A program made the position numbers and the translations under genes. The notes beneath the pieces are model-generated. The model was not told the origin of the DNA and made no database searches. It saw only the letters and a list, made by a program, of their open reading frames with translations. A DNA stretch of 64,000 nt, taken from NCBI RefSeq assembly GCF_016595795.1, contig NZ_JAENHN010000008.1, positions 1-64,000 of the forward strand. The letters run 5' to 3'. Of this stretch, positions 1-7,965 are shown in pieces. Every line of letters begins with the position of its first letter. Within the stretch, counting starts at the first letter, position 1. The DNA is from Clostridium yunnanense. GTDB taxonomy: Bacteria; Bacillota; Clostridia; Clostridiales; Clostridiaceae.

Positions 1-31
1 CAATTAACTTAAGCAGTTTTTAAAACAAAGC

Positions 32-67
32 AGCTGATAAAACTAAAAACTCTTAGTTTTATCAGCT
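32..67. terminator. Perfect 15-bp inverted repeat, probable terminator
   Basis: Arms 32-46 and 53-67 are perfectly complementary around a 6-nt loop. A T-rich stretch follows on the minus strand and a weaker one on the plus strand. It may end a transcript entering from outside the window, or act as a distal terminator for the DUF5667 gene. Confidence 0.55.
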
Positions 68-95
68 ACTTTTAAACTATTTAAATAAATCGCTC

Positions 96-117
96 CTGAA
101 AAACTAAAGTTTTTCAG
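96..117. terminator. Short hairpin downstream of the DUF5667 gene
   Basis: Arms 96-105 and 108-117 pair perfectly with a 2-base loop. It lies about 100 nt beyond the stop codon of the leftward DUF5667 gene. No strong U-tract follows, so the terminator role is inferred from position. Confidence 0.35.
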
Positions 118-215
118 TGCCCTCCTATTTAAGGTAGTGCTTTTTTTGAGCGTATTTGTAGATTATTTTAATTGTTTGTGTGTGTATTTGTAAAATTATT
201 TTATTAAATGTGTTA

Positions 216-1307
216 TTAATTGTTTTTGCCTTTATTCTTTGTTGCATTATCTTCTTGAGTCGAGTGTTCAGCCTTTTTTACTTGTTTTTCTGTAGCTTTA
301 GTTTCTTTATTTTTAGTAGCTTCTACTTTTTTTACTTCAGTAGTAGAAGCTTTGTTGTCTTCAGTTGAAGCTGTTGCTTGTGCATTTGGAATAATACTAG
401 TTGAATTAATTTGTGTATTAGAAGAATCTTCAGTGCTATTATTATCTAAAGTTGTCGGTTCTGTAGCTGGTGTATCATCAGTGACTTTGCCTGCCTTTGC
501 TTGATGTATAACTGATTGCTTATTTGTCTTTGCTGTTTCAAGAGCGGTTTGTTTTTGCGTAAAAGTATCATTAGCTACATTTAATGTTTCTTGTGCATTA
601 GCTATTGCATCTAAATCACCTGATTTAGTAGCATCCTTTAAGGATTTGCTTGCTTCTATTAGTTGCTTTCTAGCGGTGTTAAGATCATGTATAGCAGCTA
701 CCATTTGTTTAACTGCTTCTTTCTTTTGCTTCTGCATTTCGAGTACTGAAGCTAATTTATCTTGTGCTTCTTTAGGTAGCTGATCTTTTATTGAATCAAG
801 AATTTCAATAGAAGCTGTATTAGTATCTTCAATGGCATCACTGGTTGACTCAATAACATCTATTTCTTTGATTTCTTCTGATGGGGTATCGGCAGTGGCG
901 TTAGTATCATTAACTGTGGTATCTAAATCAGTGGGAGCTCCTATAATATTGGTATCAGTGATAATTTTAGCTGCCTCTGTTTGAGTCTGTGAGGTCACAT
1001 CTTCCAAACCTTCTAGAGCTGTTGGAACTAAGTCTGTCTTATCTTTTTCTACTAAGGTTTGTATTTCTCCTAGTCTTTCCTTTTGAATCTCTAGTAATTT
1101 CTCTATTTTTTTATTAGGATCTTTCGTGAATCTTAGCTTAATATTTTCTATTGCCTTATCTAAAGGATAGAACATACTGTTTGGTGTTAATCCAGCATAA
1201 GATTTATAATCTGTAGTCTTGTCAGTACTGGTATCTGCTGCAAAAGCTGGAACAGAAAACGATAATGAAAATATTAATGATAATGCTAAAACATATTTTT
1301 TCTTCAT
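216..1307 (-). CDS. Secreted DUF5667-domain protein
   Basis: Exported protein of unknown function, 363 aa. The start at 1307 is chosen because AGGAG lies 8 nt upstream; an in-frame ATG 24 nt earlier has no such site. An N-terminal signal peptide (KKK, hydrophobic run, AFA-AD cleavage) is followed by a DUF5667-like helical region containing GLTPNSMFYPLDKAIENI and a stretch on the pattern KIEKLLEIQKERLGE. The middle is acidic and Thr-rich, and a helical Gln/Lys-rich segment follows. The C-terminal 100 residues are low-complexity Thr/Ser/Lys/Glu and could span or bind the cell wall. It is divergent from sigI-rsgI and preceded by a SigI-like promoter, which suggests it belongs to that envelope-response regulon. 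The family is recognised by sequence feel; its biochemical function is unknown. Confidence 0.8.
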   Translation of the reverse strand: MKKKYVLALSLIFSLSFSVPAFAADTSTDKTTDYKSYAGLTPNSMFYPLDKAIENIKLRFTKDPNKKIEKLLEIQKERLGEIQTLVEKDKTDLVPTALEGLEDVTSQTQTEAAKIITDTNIIGAPTDLDTTVNDTNATADTPSEEIKEIDVIESTSDAIEDTNTASIEILDSIKDQLPKEAQDKLASVLEMQKQKKEAVKQMVAAIHDLNTARKQLIEASKSLKDATKSGDLDAIANAQETLNVANDTFTQKQTALETAKTNKQSVIHQAKAGKVTDDTPATEPTTLDNNSTEDSSNTQINSTSIIPNAQATASTEDNKASTTEVKKVEATKNKETKATEKQVKKAEHSTQEDNATKNKGKNN

Positions 1308-1400
1308 GAGTAATTCTCCTCTTAATTTCAAATAATATTATTTAAGACTAAATTTTGATATAATTAATTGTTTGCTAGCAATTAGCCTTGCATATTAATT

Positions 1401-1426
1401 TACGACACGTAAAAAAGCTTTAGGGG
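1401..1426 (-). promoter_or_regulatory. SigI-type promoter for the DUF5667 gene
   Basis: On the minus strand a CCCCTAAA -35 element (1426-1419) is followed by a 14-nt spacer and a CGTA -10 element (1404-1401). This matches the CCCYYAAA / CGWA pattern reported for SigI promoters of Bacillus and Clostridium. It points at the DUF5667 gene, whose start codon is about 95 nt downstream. Confidence 0.7.
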
Positions 1427-1440
1427 GGTAGGCAATTGCC

Positions 1441-1466
1441 CCCTTAAAAGTTAAAGCTCTTACGTA
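1441..1466 (+). promoter_or_regulatory. SigI-type autoregulatory promoter of sigI-rsgI
   Basis: CCCTTAAA (1441-1448), a 14-nt spacer and CGTA (1463-1466) mirror the divergent promoter at 1401-1426, with the same spacer length. Transcription would start near 1473, about 50 nt before the sigI ATG. SigI operons are known to be autoregulated in Bacillus. Confidence 0.72.
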
Positions 1467-1522
1467 TAAATAAGTACAGAACTCTTTAAAAACTATGAAC
1501 TCAAGCAGGATGGTGAAAAACT

Positions 1523-2194
1523 ATGATAGAAGAGTTTTTGATTGAAGATAAGAACAAGTTTATAGAGGAAAACTTAGGTTTCATATATAAAACTGCTTCT
1601 TTTATATGTAAAAAGCAGTTAGATAGGAGAAATGATGAAGAGTTCAGCATAGCCATAGGGGCTTTTAATAAAGCATGCGATAATTTTTCTAAAGAAAAAG
1701 GGAATTTTTTTTCTTACGCTAAGATAGTGATACGAAATTCTTTAATTGATTTCTTTAGAAATTCTAAGAATGTGCCTATTTTGTATTTTGAAGAAGAAGA
1801 AGGCATGAAAGATATAGATAATACAATATCCTTGGATAAATATGATAGAGAACAAGAGCAAAAAAGTAGATTAGAAGAGATAAATATGTATAGAGAGAAG
1901 CTGGAAGAATTTAAAATAAATTTCTATGAACTTTCCAAAAGTTCGCCTAGTCATAAGGATACTAGAGAAGATGTGCTTAATGCAGCCCTGTTGTGCTCTA
2001 GAAATAAAGAAATAATGAATATTTTATATGAAACGAAAAAGTTACCTATAGTACAAATTATTGAACTTACGGGTAGGAATAGGAAGTTTATAGAAAAGTG
2101 GAGGAAATATATGATATCATTAATAATTCTACTTTCTAGTAATGAATACATATACCTCAAGTCATACCTAAATATAAGAAGGAAGGAGCAGTAG
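1523..2194 (+). CDS. sigI: RNA polymerase sigma factor SigI
   Basis: Alternative sigma factor of the SigI family (heat or polysaccharide response in Bacillus and cellulolytic clostridia), 223 aa. The conserved region-2 block is visible around residues 36-75, with RNDEEFSIAIGAFNKACD followed by EKGNFFSYAKIVIRNSLIDF. The C-terminal half is the divergent SigI-specific DNA-binding region. It is followed after 4 nt by rsgI, the standard arrangement for a sigma factor with its membrane anti-sigma. The signal it answers to cannot be read from the sequence. Confidence 0.9.
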   Translation: MIEEFLIEDKNKFIEENLGFIYKTASFICKKQLDRRNDEEFSIAIGAFNKACDNFSKEKGNFFSYAKIVIRNSLIDFFRNSKNVPILYFEEEEGMKDIDNTISLDKYDREQEQKSRLEEINMYREKLEEFKINFYELSKSSPSHKDTREDVLNAALLCSRNKEIMNILYETKKLPIVQIIELTGRNRKFIEKWRKYMISLIILLSSNEYIYLKSYLNIRRKEQ

Positions 2195-2198
2195 TATA

Positions 2199-3035
2199 AT
2201 GAAGAAGAATGGAGTAGTCGTTGAAACAAAAGGAAGTAAAGTTATATTACTAACTGAGACTGGAGAGTTTGCGCTTGTAAAAGCTTCTAATATTTTACCT
2301 ATAAAAGGTGAAGTCTATGAAGGTAATCTTGTTGGTAGTCACAATACAATAAAAAGGCTTGCGGTTTTAGCTGCCACCTTCTTAATGATATTTACCTTTG
2401 GAATAATAGATTATTATAATCCTGTAAAAGCTGTTGAATTAGATGCAAAATCAAAGATATTGATACAAGCTAATCGTTGGAATAGGGTAGTTAAAGTTAA
2501 AGTAGATGATGAAAAACTTAAAGCAATGATTGATAAAGCTAAGATTAATAATATGATTTTAGGTGATGCGGTAAAAGAGGTTGTAAGTGAAGCTAAGAAT
2601 GAGAATTTAATAGATTCCTATTCGGATATAAATATAACACCAGTTAAGGGGACTGTTGATATTGAAAAAGTTAATGAAGATATAAATGAATTAAAGAAAC
2701 AAGAGATAAGAGAAGATAAGATTAAGCAAAAAGATCAGCAAAATAATCAGAATAATAGTGGCAATAATTTAAATAAGGATAACAATTCTATAAACAATAA
2801 AACAGAGAATAAAGAAAATAAACCTTCAAATAATGAAGATAAAAAATCTACTAATGAAGTTGATAAAGGAAATAATATAAATAGTAATGAGAATAAAAAA
2901 GATAATAATAATAAAAACAATAATTCAAATCAATTAAATAAGGAAACAAAACAAGATAACGGAAGCTTAGATAACAAAACTAATAAGAATACAAGTGAAA
3001 ATAAGACCAACGGTAATGGAAATAAAAATAAATAA
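2199..3035 (+). CDS. rsgI: Anti-sigma-I factor RsgI
   Basis: Membrane anti-sigma factor that holds SigI, 278 aa. Residues 1-48 form the cytoplasmic RsgI N-terminal domain (GVVVETKGSKVILLTETGEF). A single membrane segment spans about residues 53-71. The juxtamembrane extracytoplasmic domain (about 76-160) contains ILIQANRWNRVVKVKV, and the last 110 residues are Asn/Lys/Asp low complexity. Cellulolytic clostridia carry sugar-binding modules on the C-terminus; here there is none, so a wall-spanning tail is more likely. In RsgI homologues an Asn-Pro pair in the extracytoplasmic domain is the autocleavage site; by my alignment this position reads Lys84-Ser85. It is translationally linked to sigI. 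Confidence 0.88.
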   Translation: MKKNGVVVETKGSKVILLTETGEFALVKASNILPIKGEVYEGNLVGSHNTIKRLAVLAATFLMIFTFGIIDYYNPVKAVELDAKSKILIQANRWNRVVKVKVDDEKLKAMIDKAKINNMILGDAVKEVVSEAKNENLIDSYSDINITPVKGTVDIEKVNEDINELKKQEIREDKIKQKDQQNNQNNSGNNLNKDNNSINNKTENKENKPSNNEDKKSTNEVDKGNNINSNENKKDNNNKNNNSNQLNKETKQDNGSLDNKTNKNTSENKTNGNGNKNK

Positions 3036-3075
3036 TATAATAGTAAACCTAATTTAAAAAGTAATGAAAATAAAT

Positions 3076-3114
3076 AAAAGAATCCCCGGCAGAAGTTCTG
3101 CTGGGGATTCTTTT
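3076..3114. terminator. Bidirectional terminator between rsgI and asnS
   Basis: A GC-rich stem (CCCCGGCAGA pairing with TCTGCTGGGG) is flanked by AAAAGAAT and ATTCTTTT. It serves the convergent rsgI and asnS genes. Confidence 0.9.
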
Positions 3115-3133
3115 AAACTGACATATGATTATC

Positions 3134-4525
3134 TTAAAAATCCGCTTGCCCAGTAGTTCTTGGGAAAGGAATTACATCTCTTATATTTGACATACCAGTG
3201 ATGTACATTATTAATCTTTCAAATCCTAGACCAAAACCTGAGTGCACAGTTTCACCATATTTTCTTAACTCAAGATACCACCAATAATCCTCTTTGTTAA
3301 GACCAAGTTCTTCAAGTCTTGACTCAAGCATTGAAAGTCTTTCTTCTCTCTGGCTTCCCCCTATGATTTCACCGATACCAGGAACTAGACAGTCCATTGC
3401 AGCAACTGTTTTTCCATCTTCGTTTAATCTCATATAGAAAGCTTTGATTTCTTTAGGGTAATTAGTTACAAATACAGGTTTTTTGAATATTTCTTCAGTT
3501 AAATATCTTTCATGCTCAGTCTGTAAGTCTATACCCCACTCAACAGGATAATCAAATGCCTTTCCTGAGTTCTTAAGTAATTCAACTGCTTCTGTATAAG
3601 TAACTTTTCCGAAGTCAGAACTGATTATATGGTCTAATCTTTCTTTTAAGCCTTTATCGATGAATTGGTTAAAGAAGTCAATTTCTTCAGGACATTCATC
3701 CATAACATATTTTATAACGTACTTAAGCATTTGTTCTGCTAATTCCATGTCATCTTCAAGATTAGCAAAAGCCATTTCAGGTTCTATCATCCAGAACTCA
3801 GCAGCATGTCTTGCCGTATTTGAGTTTTCTGCTCTAAATGTAGGTCCAAAAGTATATATATTTCTGAAAGCTAAAGCATAAGATTCTCCATTTAGCTGAC
3901 CTGATACAGTAAGATTAGCTTCTTTACCGAAAAAGTCCTCACTGAAATCAATATTTCCTTCTTCAGTTTTTGGAATGTTGTTTAAATCCATAGTTGTTAA
4001 TCTAAACATTTCTCCAGCGCCTTCACAATCACTACCAGTTATTATTGGAGTGTGAACATAGACAAAGCTTTGATCTTGGAAGAACTTATGTATTGCATAA
4101 GCAGCTACTGAACGAACTCTGAATACAGCTGAAAATGCATTACTTCTAGGTCTCAAATGAGCTATTGTTCTTAAATATTCAAAAGTATGTCTCTTTTTTT
4201 GCAAAGGATAATCAGAAGAAGACATTCCCTCTATTATTACCTCTTCAGCTTGTATTTCAAAAGGCTGTTTTGCATCAGGTGTTGGCACTAATTTACCTAC
4301 AACTGAAATTGATGAGCTTATCGGTAATTTAGATACATCTTTAAAGTTTGCAATCTTATTATCAAATACCACTTGAACATTTTTGAAGAATGAGCCATCA
4401 TTAACTTCTATAAACCCAAAAGCATTTGATGCTCTTAATGTTCTTATCCAACCTGAAATTTTTACACTTTTTTCAATATGCTCTTCTGTGTTTCTATATA
4501 GAGCTCTAACTAATGTAGTGTTCAT
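3134..4525 (-). CDS. asnS: Asparaginyl-tRNA synthetase
   Basis: Cytoplasmic class IIb enzyme that charges tRNA-Asn, 463 aa, a normal length. The N-terminal OB-fold anticodon-binding domain (about residues 15-105) includes [20 protein letters not shown]. The catalytic core has motif 2 ([19 protein letters not shown]) and motif 3 ([16 protein letters not shown]). The pattern of the active site is that of AsnRS rather than AspRS by overall similarity. A GTGAGGT ribosome binding site precedes the ATG. The leader contains a T-box, so expression should respond to uncharged tRNA-Asn. Confidence 0.97.
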   Translation of the reverse strand: MNTTLVRALYRNTEEHIEKSVKISGWIRTLRASNAFGFIEVNDGSFFKNVQVVFDNKIANFKDVSKLPISSSISVVGKLVPTPDAKQPFEIQAEEVIIEGMSSSDYPLQKKRHTFEYLRTIAHLRPRSNAFSAVFRVRSVAAYAIHKFFQDQSFVYVHTPIITGSDCEGAGEMFRLTTMDLNNIPKTEEGNIDFSEDFFGKEANLTVSGQLNGESYALAFRNIYTFGPTFRAENSNTARHAAEFWMIEPEMAFANLEDDMELAEQMLKYVIKYVMDECPEEIDFFNQFIDKGLKERLDHIISSDFGKVTYTEAVELLKNSGKAFDYPVEWGIDLQTEHERYLTEEIFKKPVFVTNYPKEIKAFYMRLNEDGKTVAAMDCLVPGIGEIIGGSQREERLSMLESRLEELGLNKEDYWWYLELRKYGETVHSGFGLGFERLIMYITGMSNIRDVIPFPRTTGQADF

Positions 4526-4602
4526 TATATGACCTCACTTTCTAATTATATTATTTACGTTTCTATTGTATTTTATAGGTATAGTTTACATTTAACACTA
4601 AA

Positions 4603-4766
4603 ATAAAAAAACCTATCAATCCATAATTATGGACGAAAGGCTATATTTCCACGGTACCATCTAATTTGTCATAATAGATGACTTTGAATACAGCACAAAT
4701 GTGCTTTTAATATAACGGTTTTAACCGGTTAAGCCTAGTAATTTTAACACTTTAACCCTTAAATAA
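4603..4766 (-). promoter_or_regulatory. T-box leader of asnS with terminator
   Basis: On the minus strand the T-box core TGGTACCGTGG (4659-4649) precedes the typical TTTCGTCC segment and a terminator hairpin (4642-4611) with seven Ts (4610-4604). The T-box core can pair to form the alternative antiterminator. Upstream there are several small hairpins, for example AGCACATTTGTGCT, rather than an obvious long canonical stem I. The specifier codon was not located with certainty; Asn is inferred from the gene. Confidence 0.85.
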
Positions 4767-4771
4767 TATTT

Positions 4772-4800
4772 ATTTTACACTAATAGTTTAATAAATGCAA
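4772..4800 (-). promoter_or_regulatory. SigA promoter of asnS
   Basis: TTGCAT (4800-4795), 17-nt spacer, TAAAAT (4777-4772) on the minus strand. Transcription would start near 4765, giving a leader of about 240 nt that contains the T-box. Confidence 0.7.
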
Positions 4801-4850
4801 TTATTCCCTCATAAAATATACAGATATATTGATATTTAAGAGGAATGCTG

Positions 4851-5300
4851 ATGACTAGTTCCAGTGAAGAGTTGTTATTACAAAAGTATAATAAGATAAA
4901 TTTTTATAAAAAAATGATTTTGCTAAGTACAAAAGAAAATAGCTTAGGACTTATAAAGGATATTGAAAGGTTAACAATACAGATTGAAGGTATATTAGAG
5001 TATTATAAGGAAAAGAATACAGAAAAACAACTGAAAAAAGGTACTATAGAAACAGTTTTTTCTTTTAGAACTAGAGAGTTTACAATGAAGGAATTATCCG
5101 CATATAATGGCGTAGGCGATAACCCTGCTTACATAGCTGTTAATGGAACAGTTTATGATATCACCGGAGAGAAGGCACTAAACCAGATAGTAGCTACTGG
5201 TTTTAGACCAGGAACTGACCTTTCAGAACAGTTTAATTCAGGAAAACTTAGCAAGCAACTGCTGAGTAATATAAGAATTGTTGGTGTTCTAAGAGATTAA
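4851..5300 (+). CDS. Cytochrome b5-like domain protein
   Basis: Small soluble protein, 149 aa, with an N-terminal helical segment (about 1-60) and a C-terminal cytochrome b5-like fold. The latter is seen in FTMKELSAYNGVG, PAYIAVNGTVYDITG and the closing NIRIVGVLRD. The HPGG haem-ligand motif of true cytochrome b5 is absent; the corresponding stretch reads ATGFRPGTDLSEQF. The start at 4851 is chosen because AAGAGGA lies 6 nt upstream; the ATG at 4845 would touch that site. Similar proteins occur widely in clostridia without an established role. Haem or another ligand cannot be asserted. Confidence 0.8.
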   Translation: MTSSSEELLLQKYNKINFYKKMILLSTKENSLGLIKDIERLTIQIEGILEYYKEKNTEKQLKKGTIETVFSFRTREFTMKELSAYNGVGDNPAYIAVNGTVYDITGEKALNQIVATGFRPGTDLSEQFNSGKLSKQLLSNIRIVGVLRD

Positions 5301-5305
5301 ACGAA

Positions 5306-5345
5306 GTGATCATGATATATAATTAGATATCATGATCACATTTTT
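5306..5345 (+). terminator. Terminator after the cytochrome b5-like gene
   Basis: Perfect 13-bp stem (5306-5318 with 5327-5339) followed by ATTTTT. Confidence 0.88.
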
Positions 5346-5459
5346 GCTATAGAGTAAAATACATAAATTTTAAATTAACTAAATCTAGAAATTTTAATGA
5401 TTTTTCAAGCTAATTGAAGCTTTATGATGAGAAGTTTATAGAGTTCCTAGCTCAACTAT

Positions 5460-6158
5460 TTATTCATAACCAGTTTCATAAGAATGTATTAAAGTTGGAG
5501 GGAATTTCTTCATCTCCATATCTTTCATTATTCTTTTATATTCATAGCTTACTTTTCTTATTTCTGCACGAGCGCTTCTGCCTTTAGATATATCTATTAT
5601 TGCATAAGTTGAGTCTGGAGAACCATTTTTTGGCTTGCCTACACTACCAACATTTATTATCATCTTATTATTCAATTGCTTTACCATAGGTATATGTGTG
5701 TGGGCGCATACCAATATATCCTCATCGATTCTTTCTACTATAGTATCTAAATCAGGATTGTTTTCATATAAGTACTCATCTATTTTATTTGGGCTTCCAT
5801 GTACGAAAAGAATTTTTTTATTATCAATTTTTAAAGAGATACTGTCCGGTAAATTTTCAAGATAGTATTTATTCGACGCTCTTAATTCATCTACTGTCCA
5901 AGGTAGAGAAAAAGAATTTATATTTGTATCTCGTATATATGTGAATCCATTGTCGACAACAGATGTGTCGTAATTTCCTTTTATACATAAAAAAGCTCTT
6001 CTTTTTACCATAGCTATAACTTCATTTGGTTGAGGACCATAACCAACCAAATCTCCTAGGCAAATAACTGTGTCTACATTTTGGCTATCTATATCTTCAA
6101 TAACTCTAATAAGAGCATAAAGGTTACTGTGTATGTCTGATATAACTGCAATTCTCAT
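5460..6158 (-). CDS. Calcineurin-like metallophosphoesterase
   Basis: Two-metal phosphoesterase of the YfcE/MJ0936-like group, 232 aa. The metal-binding motifs are present in order: SDIHSN (Asp8, His10), GDLVGYG (Asp36), GNYD (Asn62, Asp64), VHGSP and AHTHIP, then NVGSVGKP. The protein is cytoplasmic with no signal peptide. AGGAGG lies 8-9 nt before the ATG. It stands alone, divergent from the M24 peptidase gene. The physiological substrate is unknown; phosphodiesters or phosphoprotein are possible. Confidence 0.9.
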   Translation of the reverse strand: MRIAVISDIHSNLYALIRVIEDIDSQNVDTVICLGDLVGYGPQPNEVIAMVKRRAFLCIKGNYDTSVVDNGFTYIRDTNINSFSLPWTVDELRASNKYYLENLPDSISLKIDNKKILFVHGSPNKIDEYLYENNPDLDTIVERIDEDILVCAHTHIPMVKQLNNKMIINVGSVGKPKNGSPDSTYAIIDISKGRSARAEIRKVSYEYKRIMKDMEMKKFPPTLIHSYETGYE

Positions 6159-6526
6159 TTAGTTTCCTCCTAATTAAAAAACATAAGTATATTTCTATTA
6201 ATATATTATACCACTTAATGTATATTCACATCTTCATTTGCTCAATATTAATAAAGTGTTAAAGATTGTTATTATATAAAACATATTAGTGGCTGATAAT
6301 AAAATATCTTTTGAGAATATAATCCTGTAATATGTGAAGATATAGTATTATGCAAAATTCTACCTATATATACTATGTATGATTTAAGTTAATGGATTAT
6401 CCAGTCTTTTTTGTATATAATTAATATGTAGCTTAAATAAAAATAAATACGCAAGTTACTATATAAATAAACATAGTGCAAAAACATATAAATGAGAGTT
6501 TCATATTTATAGAAGGAGAGAGCAGA
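6159..6526. other. Divergent intergenic region, no clear element
   Basis: 368 nt of AT-rich DNA between the phosphoesterase and the M24 peptidase. Both promoters should lie here, but several equally weak AT-rich matches prevent a firm call. No hairpin or small ORF with a good ribosome binding site was seen. Confidence 0.5.
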
Positions 6527-7600
6527 ATGAAAGAAAATAGATTAAATAAAATATTAGAAGAAATGAACAAAGAGAATCTACATCAGATGATTATAACCTC
6601 ACCAGCTGCAGTGTTTTATCTCACTGGTAAATGGATAGAGTCAGGTGAAAGATTATTGGCTTTATATATAAATACAAAAGGTGAGAAAAAGCTTGTAATC
6701 AATGAACTTTTTCCTCTACATGAAGACTTAGGAGTAGATTTGGTTTGGTACAATGATACGCAAGATCCAATTTCAGCATTATGCAATATTATAGATAAGT
6801 CATACTCTATAGGGATTGATAAGAACTGGCAGGCACATTTCTTGATTAGACTTATGGAAAACAGTGCAGCAGCAGGCTTTGTAAATGGATCACCTATTAT
6901 AGACAAAGCAAGAACAATTAAAGATGCAGAAGAGATTGAGCTTATGAGAAAAGCGTCTGCTATAAATGATAGAGTTATGGGCAAAATAGTGAACAGATTT
7001 TCAAAGGATAAAAGTGAAAAAGCCATCAGTAGCATACTAGCCGAACTATATGAAGAAGAAAGAACTCAAGGGTTTTCTTTTACACCAATAGTAGCATATG
7101 GTGCTAATGGGGCAGATCCACATCATGAAACAGACTCATCTATGGTAAAGTTAGGTGATAGTATAATAATAGACACTGGTTGTAGAAATGAATTTTACTG
7201 TTCAGATATGACAAGAACTTTCTTTTGTGGAGAGCCTTCTGAGGAAGCAAGAAAGGTTTACGAAATTGTGCTTGAAGCTAACTTGGCTGGTATAAGAAAA
7301 GTTAAACCAGGCACTAGATTTTGTGATATAGACAAAGCTGCTAGAGATGTTATAGATGGCTATGGCTATGGAAAATACTTCACTCATAGAACAGGGCATT
7401 CTATAGGTATTGAAGTACATGATTTTGGTGATGTAAGCTCTGTTAATAAAGAGGAAGTAAAGCCAGGTATGATATTCTCAATTGAGCCAGGAATTTATAT
7501 TCATAATAATGTTGGTGTTAGAATTGAAGATTTAGTATTAGTAACAGAAGATGGATGTGAAGTACTTAATAGTTATCCGAAAGATTTAATTGTGGTTTAA
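6527..7600 (+). CDS. M24-family aminopeptidase (Xaa-Pro type)
   Basis: Metallopeptidase that removes N-terminal residues, probably before proline, 357 aa. An N-terminal creatinase-like domain (about 1-125) precedes the pita-bread catalytic domain. Metal ligands are visible in IDTGCRNEFYCSDMTRTF (two Asp), RTGHSIGIEVHD (His), SIEPGIYI (Glu) and GVRIEDLVL (Glu). The ATG at 6527 has AGAAGGAGAG just upstream, so the 17-residue upstream extension is not used. Alternatives within M24 include prolidase (dipeptide substrate); the sequence alone does not separate them. Confidence 0.9.
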   Translation: MKENRLNKILEEMNKENLHQMIITSPAAVFYLTGKWIESGERLLALYINTKGEKKLVINELFPLHEDLGVDLVWYNDTQDPISALCNIIDKSYSIGIDKNWQAHFLIRLMENSAAAGFVNGSPIIDKARTIKDAEEIELMRKASAINDRVMGKIVNRFSKDKSEKAISSILAELYEEERTQGFSFTPIVAYGANGADPHHETDSSMVKLGDSIIIDTGCRNEFYCSDMTRTFFCGEPSEEARKVYEIVLEANLAGIRKVKPGTRFCDIDKAARDVIDGYGYGKYFTHRTGHSIGIEVHDFGDVSSVNKEEVKPGMIFSIEPGIYIHNNVGVRIEDLVLVTEDGCEVLNSYPKDLIVV

Positions 7601-7683
7601 TAATATAATATAAAATAAAACTTACTCCGCTATGTTTAAATTTTACATTAAATGTAAAAAATATAGATGGAGGTGTTAGTTAG

Positions 7684-7866
7684 ATGGACGAGAAGACTTT
7701 ATTAAACAACATAACTAATATTAGAGAGAGATTGGAAAACTTAATTAAAGCGAATGAAAAAGATCTTGTATCGCAAGATATAATAGAAGTTGGCAATGAA
7801 TTTAACGATGCACTAAATATATACAATAGATTTATAAATAAAACACCCAATGAACAAAAAGGTTGA
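7684..7866 (+). CDS. Spo0E-like small protein, degenerate motif
   Basis: A 60-aa helical protein with GGAGGTG 10 nt before the ATG. The stretch DLVSQDIIEVGNEFNDALNIY lines up with the Spo0E family pattern, in which two helices carry an SQELD-type signature before a Tyr. Here the signature reads GNEFN, so the family Ser and Asp are replaced. Spo0E-like proteins dephosphorylate Spo0A-phosphate in bacilli and modulate sporulation in clostridia. Whether this one is active is doubtful. It is a single gene with its own terminator. Confidence 0.55.
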   Translation: MDEKTLLNNITNIRERLENLIKANEKDLVSQDIIEVGNEFNDALNIYNRFINKTPNEQKG

Positions 7867-7897
7867 TGGCATTAATTGTAGCCATCAACCTTTTTTC
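7859..7897 (+). terminator. Terminator overlapping the Spo0E-like stop codon
   Basis: Perfect 10-bp stem (7861-7870 with 7881-7890) and a T7 tract. The TGA stop codon lies inside the left arm. Confidence 0.92.
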
Positions 7898-7965
7898 TGT
7901 ATAGTAAATTATAAAATTTTCAAGATATAAAACTTAGATCTTTCAATGTTTTCAGAAGCTTTTTA

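Noticed and set aside
180-368. Rightward ORF of 62 codons opposite the DUF5667 gene
   Set aside because: It mirrors the low-complexity C-terminus of the gene on the other strand and has no ribosome binding site.
2699-3035. Frameshift or assembly error in the Asn/Lys-rich end of rsgI
   Set aside because: The frame stays open to a normal stop and a terminator follows; low-complexity tails occur in RsgI proteins.
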